The position numbers were made by a program, and so were the translations under genes. From assembly GCA_916613615.1 (NCBI GenBank), contig OU744735.1, positions 54,018,082-54,082,081 of the forward strand: a stretch of 64,000 nucleotides of DNA, given 5' to 3'. The number at the start of each line of letters is the position of its first letter. Within the stretch, counting starts at the first letter, position 1. Of this stretch, positions 56,236-64,000 are shown one piece after another. The notes beneath the pieces are model-generated. The model saw nothing but the letters and a program-made list of their open reading frames with translations, was not told the origin of the DNA and made no database searches. Source of the DNA: Steromphala cineraria. Lineage: Eukaryota; Mollusca; Gastropoda; Trochida; Trochidae.

Positions 56236-58339
56236 TTTTTATTTTCCATATTTTGTGATACAGGCATTTACATTGTTCAAAAGAAATATACAACATATAA
56301 TTCCACATAAATACATTCATAATTATCATGTACAAATTCAGAAGGTGGCAGATTTATTTTCCAAGTAGTAAATGTAATGTTGACCAATATTTAAGAAAAA
56401 ACATTTCTTCAGATTCTGTTGACAAAAATACATATCTTGGCTTATCAGAGTAACGTCTAATTTCACCTTTAGAAATACATAAATATATATTTTAACTTAG
56501 GTTAGAAAGCATTCATGCTGCATCTATGGATATATATAAATCACGTCGGCGACATCATCTTATGGTGAAAGAAACTTTAAACTCCAACCTAAAAACAAAT
56601 CTATAAATAAATTGTTTAAGTGAAATGATTGCATTTACCGGATAATTGTTTTTTCCTTTCGTTCTAAAAATGATTATTTTGTTTGACGATTTAAGTTTCA
56701 ATTGTACTGAGTTCAACCATGATTCTATTTCGTTCCATAATCTAAAAATAGGTTCACAATCCCATAAAATTTACCTTATTGTTTCCAACCTTAGTACCCC
56801 AAAACCCCTACAACTCATTTCCCCTACAACTTATGACAACAAAGTTATGGTCCATTGCACTGCTAGCTACTTGATACCTATGACAATAATGGACTGGCCC
56901 AGAACATAACATGAACATGACAAAGAGACAGTTGGCAGTTTGATGTTCTAATGACATATACATAGCAATAGAGAGACATATATCAGGGGGTGGTTATGCT
57001 CTGTAGCATTCCTCAGAACAGCTCCTACTGTGGTAACTCGGCCTCTACATGTAGACTTGACACACTTCCAGTGAACTCAAATCTGTCTCTCACCACTTCC
57101 ATTTCACAAAAAAACATAGTGGTGATGGTTCATATCCAAATTAATAAAGAAATTGTTTTGTTGGAAGGATATTGTGTTTAATTCTGAATTGCAACCATTT
57201 TTAATCTGTGCTTTAAGAGCATTTAGTGGAAATGGCAATAACAAAATTCCAATCGTTTTCTTCGAGATCAATATGAAGGATTTTTTCACATTTTGAATAA
57301 CTTGGCAAATTTTGAGTTTAATAGAGAGCCATATAATGTTTTGCTCACACTAATTGTGTCGATATTTGAAATATTAAAAGGATAAATAGGAGCATACAAC
57401 TTCCTTTTGAATTTCTGTATATTCAAGGATCGAATACATGTCATTTTAGCTCTTTAAACAGATTGTAAAGTCAGAAAATTCGTCTTGATAGAAAATGTAT
57501 TGGAAAATTCTTCATATGTTTACAGTTTTCGGGTATGATTATGAACCCACATCTGATTAGTCATCATGCATACTCTGTTAGCCTCTGATCAGGATGGTTT
57601 GTATTTGAGCAATATTAGGTATTTTAGAAAGAATCCGTTCAGTGTACCCCCTACCTGAAATGTTAGTCAATCAATACCTGACTAGACTAGAGTCTAGACT
57701 TACACTTGATTGTTTCCGTTAACCTGTTTGTTGCTTTAAGTATTCATCTCATGAATAGGTTTCTACATACCATAAATAATTAAGTTTCTGCATATTCAAT
57801 ATTAGATATCCATCGCTTCTCATAATCTTTTAGTAATTTCTGTTACCTATTCACGAATATGTTAATCATTATCGTGTTGATCCTGTAAGAACAATGTTGA
57901 AGGTTCAATGTACGTTATAAACGTCTCCTTCCAACAACATGACATTTAATGCATTTAACTGCCACTACCTACAGGTAATATGGGACAGCCGAACAAGAGA
58001 AACTACACTGAGTGACAAATATTCTATGTTATAAGTTTAAATGCATCTGTTTTCCAGTCACAATGGTCATTCAGATACTAATGAATACGCTGCTGAGTGT
58101 TTGGAGCACCAAGCATGCGTGCCTTATATTTATTTCAAGCAGGTAGAGCGCACTGCAACCAACCCTACCGAACCGAATCATTTAAACATCTATCCTTTCC
58201 ATACAAACACAACAGTCGTCCAGTAGGGGCCCTCCAGTAGATGTCAATCTTCTAAATGACGGCAAGCTTTTATTAGAAGCCGGTTTGTTCAAACGCAGTC
58301 ACGCATGACAGGCACGTGATATCATTGCATCGAGACGAT

Positions 58340-58450
58340 TAGTTGGACTATTATCATGTGATCCAAAAGGGAATTCCCCAACTGGAAAATCTTGTATGAC
58401 AAGTCTGGCCCAGGTCAGTGGATAACCAATACCTAGTATACATGCAGGTA
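58340..58450 (+). promoter_or_regulatory. kB module C
   Basis: GGGAATTCCC at 58369-58378 in the context gtgatccaaaagggaattcc, ccaactggaaaat; a donor-like catgcag|gtacag follows at 58447. The TTACCTCCCTT box is not clear here. Confidence 0.4.
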
Positions 58451-58594
58451 CAGTAATTGATACATTTGATTAGATATTCAGTGTTTCACTTTTGAAAGGG
58501 TTTCAACAACATGACTGTAGTGTAAGACGTCTATAGAATGTAAAAGTGACCAATTTATATCATTCCTGACCCCGACACTGAATGTTAATAATGC

Positions 58595-58673
58595 ACCTGT
58601 GACAGCATTCTCTCCCCACAGAGGCAGCTCAGTCATACACGAGTTGGCTGGGGTAGAGAATGCTGTCACAGGT
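58595..58673 (+). ncRNA. 79-nt hairpin, pre-miRNA-like
   Basis: The left arm acctgtgacagcattctctc (to 58618) pairs with the right arm 58649-58673 (tggggtagagaatgctgtca, then caggt), 24 bp with one bulge, loop about 30 nt. Length and stem would suit a microRNA precursor, but a small foldback is equally possible. No expression evidence. Confidence 0.35.
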
Positions 58674-59924
58674 ATATCTTGGTTATTACCTCAGTTTCAT
58701 AGCTAATATTGATCACCCACCTGTATCGATTACAATCATGTTACGTTTACAACATATTGATCTTCAGAATAATTAAGCAAAGAAATATTTTCTTAAATTT
58801 GTTCTTCAGAGGATAATTAGTTAAGTGCCCATCTGACGGCCAGTTATATTAGTCAATCGGAGTTCTCCCCCTTTCCTCAAAAGTTAAACATTCCTTTACA
58901 AGTAACGATACAAGTAACGAATTGATGTTAGGGACAACTAAAATAATGACATTGAAATTAAAATAATGACAATATTAAGGGTATATTCAATACATAAAGA
59001 TTAAACTCTTTTTGTTTTGAAAAATATTTAATAATTTAAAAATAATTTATAATTAATAAAAATAAAAAGTCTGAAAGAGTGTTGTACTTGCAACTGCATC
59101 TACAAATGTGCTAAAAACTCTTTCGTATTGTACATAAATTAAATTAATATCCATGTACATGTACTTCCAAAATTAGATTGTAATGTAATTGTTGCAAGGT
59201 TATACTTGAAACTGTCTGCATAAAATATAATCTTGAAATTATTTAGGGACCAATCCCTGACTTGTTAGTACTTGTGATATGTTTAACATCCTGACAAAGA
59301 TTACTGAATGAAAATGGAAGTCGGAATAATCCAAAAGACCCATTAATTATCAGTTTTTGTTGCATAGTATGCATATTGGTTGTAAATCAAATGTGTATTA
59401 CTCATAAATGTTTTATATTATTTGGCAATTGTAAAATCCAATACAAAATTGCTATTGCGATTATTAGTATAGTCATATGAGAGCATCGAAGGAAATCATA
59501 CAAAGTATTTCAGAGTTTTTTATTAGAGATCCTTGTTTGTGTTTAAACTTACAATCAGTAGGAACATTGACCGAAAATACATTAAAAGAAGGTATATGAT
59601 ACGTAGGAGATAATCAAGAAAAGATGTAATCAGCGTAAATAATTGGTATAAGTCTACATTTGCTCTCAAGAAGTTCAAATGTACTTGGACGTTAAACAGT
59701 GCTATTACCGACATAAGGATAGTTTTGACAGGAATGTTGCTTAAAAACCATACAATTTCTAACTGTCTTCATCAATTATGAAGGATTCGTCTTTACTTAC
59801 ATACACACCAGTCTTCTAGTTTTATGAACCCTCTATGTAACATTCATATAAGGGTGCATGAATAGATTTAACAATGTTCGTTTGTTTTTCATAAGGAAAA
59901 CATGTTCTGTTCTGTTTGAGTAGA

Positions 59925-60430
59925 CAAGTAGTTACCTCCCTTCTCTGAGGTTTATGCCTATTTATTGAACAGCCTTTAGCTTATACATTTTCATCAATAT
60001 AATTAATTTCTCAAAACATCAGATATCATTGTATGAAGTTGGCAATGAGACAAATGTTATTTACACAAAACAGCGCAGTAATTACCTCATTGGGAATTCC
60101 CTGACAAGGAAATAAGCTAAAAACGAAACCTGGATCTCGGTTAAGAAATTTAACTCTATTTCGAAGGTGCTGTAGGTTTATTACTACTACTTTTCAGTTT
60201 GTGAATGTCTAAGTCATATATGAAAACGAACCTTATCATATTATAATTATATATGTTTTATATGCATGACCTCTTTACTTCCGTGTTCTGTAAATATACT
60301 ATCATATTACACAATGCAAGGTTCGCCCTGACAGTCTATTGTATGTCTATATACCTAGACAAGTTTGATCTTCTATACAGAGAGGCTTGTGTTGCTGATG
60401 ATAATGAATATTTGATTGGAATCAATTAGG
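59925..60430 (+). promoter_or_regulatory. kB module D (duplicate of A)
   Basis: TTACCTCCCTT at 59932-59942, GGGAATTCCC at 60092-60101 with ctgacaaggaaataa, and then aaaacgaaac-ggatct-gg as in module A. Similarity to module A continues through the downstream 300 bp (acctctttacttc, gcctgac--tctattgt, gaggcttgtgttg). Confidence 0.45.
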
Positions 60431-60486
60431 TTATGTGCTACATTGTCTTATATGAGAATGCTTATTCAGTCATCATTCCTAACCTC

Positions 60487-60823
60487 TTAAAGGGGTAGTA
60501 GCACGTTTTTAGGGGAAATATAAGGTGCTGTCAGGAAAATGAAAATGAATGGGTCCAATTGAAGACAATGTATTTAAACTTTATGGAGCAGTAATAATTC
60601 AAATATGTAACGAAAAGTTTAGCCATGCGATTCCTTTTTCATACACAAAATGATTAAAAGGTGTTCACATAAAATGGCCGCCAATGGATCTCCATACTTT
60701 GTCCTCTGACTATGGATGATTGGCTTATGTAATGACATTTTTGACACTTTAGCATTAACTTACAGACATCAGTGAAAATTTCAAAATATAGAAATATAAA
60801 AAAACGTGCTACTGCCTCTTTAA
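60487..60823. mobile_element. MITE family A, copy 3 (full length)
   Basis: It begins ttaaaggggtagtagcacgt and ends acgtgctactgcctctttaa. The terminal TTAA at both ends may be part of the termini or the target. Internal order is as in copy 1. Confidence 0.85.
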
Positions 60824-61179
60824 ATCATCTTCACCTTTAAATGGAACTGTCAAGCGCACAAAATGTAATGTCATTGCTCAATAGCATTGACGACTAAACT
60901 TTCAACTTACAAGTTCTCACACTGCATAAAAAGTTATTCTTAATGTGATAATAAATGAATTAAAGTAAATTAAAAATGATGGACAATATTGACTTTGTCG
61001 GTTGTTGTTTAGGGCCGCTCAGAATATAATAATGTGTGAGATGATTTCGTGGTAATGATATTTGATAAATTCTAGCCATAATCTCACAAATTTAAAAACA
61101 TTTGCAAGTTTCTCTCTCTTACAATATTATCGAATATCACATTTCTTTAATTCGACGACGACCAGATATATTTGTTCAC

Positions 61180-61350
61180 TCGCAATTACCTCCCTTGGAT
61201 AACAAGCGACATCAACATTATTCTTATCAACGAAACGATTGGTTTATGTGGGTCATGTGATAAATGTGGGGAATTCCCTAACTGGGAAATTGTTTGGACA
61301 TAGCCAGGACAGAAGAAGACATAGAGCAACATCTTGTAACAGTTCAGGTA
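61180..61350 (+). promoter_or_regulatory. kB module E (duplicate of B)
   Basis: TTACCTCCCTT at about 61186, GGGAATTCCC at 61269-61278 with ctaactgggaaatt, then gcaacatcttgtaacagttc, ag|gtatgat (61324-61348) as in B. Confidence 0.45.
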
Positions 61351-61894
61351 TGATACAAGCAAAACATTTGATTAGATATTTTACATACACTATTATGTTT
61401 TGACTGTATGGTCAATATAGCTGTAGTAATTTAAGGAATAGTATTGGAATGTAAACCGTTCAGTGTACGTCTCAGATCTAGACCTGAATGTTATCTAATC
61501 TTGTACCTGTCTAATGTCATGAACCTGAAATTGTTTTGTAGTAACATGTATCACACCACTAAAATTCGACCTTTAATCAAGCAAATCATTGTGAAAACCC
61601 AGCATCATTCTTTTGTCATTATCAATGGTTTCTAGATTGTGTTCATCATTTTGCGTGTTAAGCTCGTAAGTGAACAATCTTTCATTATTCATTAACTCTT
61701 ATCTTCATTTCTAGATTTATCAAGTTTATAAGGTTTTGGTAGTTTTAAAAATGGCGATTTTTCTTCTCCCTCGGTCACTTCCAGTGGTGCAAAAAGGTGA
61801 AATAATACATTAATGATTATTCAATAGTTTAATGTTCTTCCAACATAATCCAAATTCAGCACTGCTACTACTGACTACTGATAAAGCTGGCGGG

Positions 61895-62010
61895 CGACAT
61901 GCAGTTATCTCCCTTGACTGATAAGTAATCAATAACACTGTACTGATCACACAATCGATTAGGGAGTTCCCCGACTGGATATTTCTCTACCAAGACAGGA
62001 CGGGATAAAA
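61895..62010 (+). promoter_or_regulatory. kB module F
   Basis: TTATCTCCCTT at about 61905 and GGGAGTTCCC (one base off the palindrome) at 61972-61981 followed by cgactggatat. A weaker GAGAATTCCC is at 62189-62198. Confidence 0.35.
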
Positions 62011-62199
62011 CTAGTTGTGAACCCCTTCATCTGGTCAATGTTTTCAGCACATTTGATTTGGGATATTACTTATACTTTTGCTTTTTATGAATATTAGACA
62101 GAATTGGAATGAGACGGGTTAGTAAATGTCCTCCTTCGTCACGTATAATAAGCTTTATATTTAATAAACCATGGATAGGCGCTGTGTAGAGAATTCCCG

Positions 62200-64000
62200 T
62201 TAGAGAAAAATGTCTTCTGATGACTTTTCCTCTCTTATTCACCAATTATGTTTATCAAATATTAATAGGTAATCCTTACATCTGTGTAGTTTGGAAATAT
62301 GTACATATACTACTGACAATGAATGAGGGGACATTGCAGCTAACTGAATGACTCAATAACGATTGAACATAATATACATACATCATCCCAATTAACACGT
62401 TAATTGAAAAATTGTAGCTACGGAAGAGGGAAGAACACCAATGTGCCATGACGAACAATCTCAATATGGCCAGAATTGGTTTATGTTTTCATGTATAATG
62501 ATTGGTAACAATTACTGTTATTTCATCAATTCCTTTATTTTCTGTGAAGTATTCATTTGTGACTAAGATGTCATTTTAGAAGTATATAAAGTGATTAAAT
62601 ACACATATATACAACTTACATATATGGTATACAATACAACACAATACAATATCATGCTATGCCTATCAGTTCCACAGTTTACATTTGCAGAAACATAATT
62701 CTCAAGTAACAAAATACTGTCTATGTGTAAACGAATTGAACATACATTAACAGGATGTATTTTCTAGATGTTTTAAAGATTTTTTTAAATAAAAAAAATC
62801 TTTAGTTTTATTGATCTGACATGATATGTTCAGGTACATTGGAATTGCATTATGATAACCTTTATTAGCATTATCATTTTTAAATGGCCAACTACCTTTA
62901 TGAATTAATGATATGACGATTAGCTTTATGTGTTTTTAAATAATTATGCTTTTATGTTAGGATACACTTATGGATTTTATTTGTTTCTAAATATGTTTGT
63001 TTGATGTTCAATATTATCTCAGAAACGTCCTGTTTATATATTTTCTGAACTTCGTTTTTCTTTAGGCTTAACTTTGCGCTAGTACTGTATTCATGCAAAT
63101 GAAAACCTATTCAAATCATTCTTAATGAATGAAATGTAATTATCTAACTTTTTCAGAAAAAAAAGATTTTTTACTCTATTTAACAGTCTATTACTAAATG
63201 TATCACTTTTGAAAGTATTACATAAATTACAATGTGATAACATTCTTGAATTAAAAAACATGTCATCCTGTCAGAAAATATTGAGTACAGCGTTTGCTGG
63301 GACCAGTTAGTATGAGACCGAGTCATTGAAGAGTTGTCTCCCTTGCTTAACTAGCCCAGAGGCGGATTTCCTTCAATAAGAATTTGTTATCCATCAGATT
63401 TCTCTCGTTTTATCCCACCAACTTCTGAATACCTTTGAAATTGTTTGTGTCCATGAAAGCTTCATAGCTACAATGACATCTCCGAAACAATTGGCTCAAC
63501 AATTGGTTTATTATTATGAAAAGTTGCAATCAGTTAAAAAACTTGTAGTTCAATTTTTTTATTGATATATATCTAGGCAATTTTGAATAACTGTTTCAAC
63601 GCAACCTTGAAAATAACAATGAAATTATTTCTGAAATAATTGATTCAATAATTGGTTTATTTTATTGAGAAATTGCAGTTCATTTTTGATTGATTATATA
63701 TACCTAGGCTTTTTATATACAGATTGACTTATATTCTGTTAATTCTATGCGTTGTTTTAGAGCTATTTGTTATATAAAATATGAAAACATTTTCTTAGGG
63801 CATCAGTATACATTTTCTTGAGAAAAACTATAAAACTCTCTTTGTTCTCCGTTGGGGTTTTATAAGATGTAACCAATTATGTTTGACTTTTTTATCAATT
63901 TGAAATAATGCGAGTCTTATATAAACTCATAACGATTCAGGAGTAGAAGTAGTTATTGACTGATATTCCAAATAAGCATATGCGTGACCTAACATTAATT
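62200..64000. other. No gene seen
   Basis: AT-rich. It contains two similar stretches near 63490-63560 and 63630-63710 (attggtttatt-ttatgaaaa/gaaattgcagtt, gattgatatatatctaggc), suggesting a short local duplication, but nothing coding. Confidence 0.3.

Noticed and set aside
58041..58226. 61-codon open frame and a nested 27-codon hydrophobic peptide after ttttccag at 58056
   Set aside because: Tempting as a small secreted product in the kB region, but there is no transcript signal, no family motif and no counterpart in the other modules.

Overview
The window is AT-rich eukaryotic nuclear DNA. It has introns with GT/AG borders, few genes, many decayed retroelements and MITE-like repeats, and no prokaryotic operon structure. 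Two SINE-like tails ending in (TCAC)n after a 'gctgaaanattg...aaaacaataactcactcactcac' motif (16.69-16.76 kb, 31.2-31.27 kb), together with L1-type LINE tails and Penelope-like elements, suggest a mollusc, possibly a gastropod. That is an inference; no host gene was matched to a species.

Layout. 0-5.5 kb: a plus-strand six-exon gene model (40-5530, 278 aa, all splice phases agree) of unrecognised function, with a decayed tandem copy of exon 4 in intron 4. 5.5-18.5 kb: repeat-rich DNA. It holds a 73-bp-arm hairpin (6.7 kb), a 1,230-bp DNA transposon with perfect 25-bp inverted ends and an 8-bp target duplication (7142-8371), diverged tandem repeats (8.5-9.2 and 12.7-13.2 kb), a 0.33-kb MITE family, LINE 3' fragments and an old 2.5-kb foldback (13.6-16.1 kb). 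18.6-22.9 kb: a broken single-exon gene of about 1,420 codons with N-terminal zinc-binding modules, a PIN/FEN1-like acidic nuclease core and a C-terminal Cys-rich (CXC-like) segment; two frameshifts and one in-frame stop inactivate it.

23.3-47.2 kb is a nested structure. Two six-unit arrays of a ~215-bp repeat face each other in inverted orientation (23.3-24.6 and 46.1-47.2 kb). Between them lies a minus-strand Penelope-like retroelement (N-terminal region, reverse transcriptase, GIY-YIG endonuclease). Its ORF is split by one 14,981-bp insertion (27871-42851) with ~1.6-kb terminal inverted repeats, CACAG-type ends and a 3-bp TTA target duplication. Removing the insertion and one TTA puts the RT and GIY-YIG halves back in one reading frame, which is strong evidence for a single transposition event. 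The interior of this giant element has no recognisable transposase. It holds LINE remnants, microsatellites and unique AT-rich DNA.

47.2-53.5 kb: a Tc1/mariner-like non-autonomous element with TA ends, an inverted copy of the 13.4-16.2 kb repeat, a possible PLE-related hairpin, a CRE-rich promoter-like island (50.2-50.35 kb), and LINE/SINE/MITE fragments. 53.9-62.0 kb: six diverged modules, each with a palindromic GGGAATTCCC-type (NF-kB-like) site, most with a nearby TTACCTCCCTT box, arranged in duplicated pairs. Some end in a possible 5' exon with a splice donor, but no clear coding exon follows. A 79-nt hairpin resembling a pre-miRNA lies at 58.6 kb. 62-64 kb: nothing identifiable.

Only the first gene model looks like an intact host gene. 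Almost everything else is mobile DNA at different stages of decay, inserted into one another.
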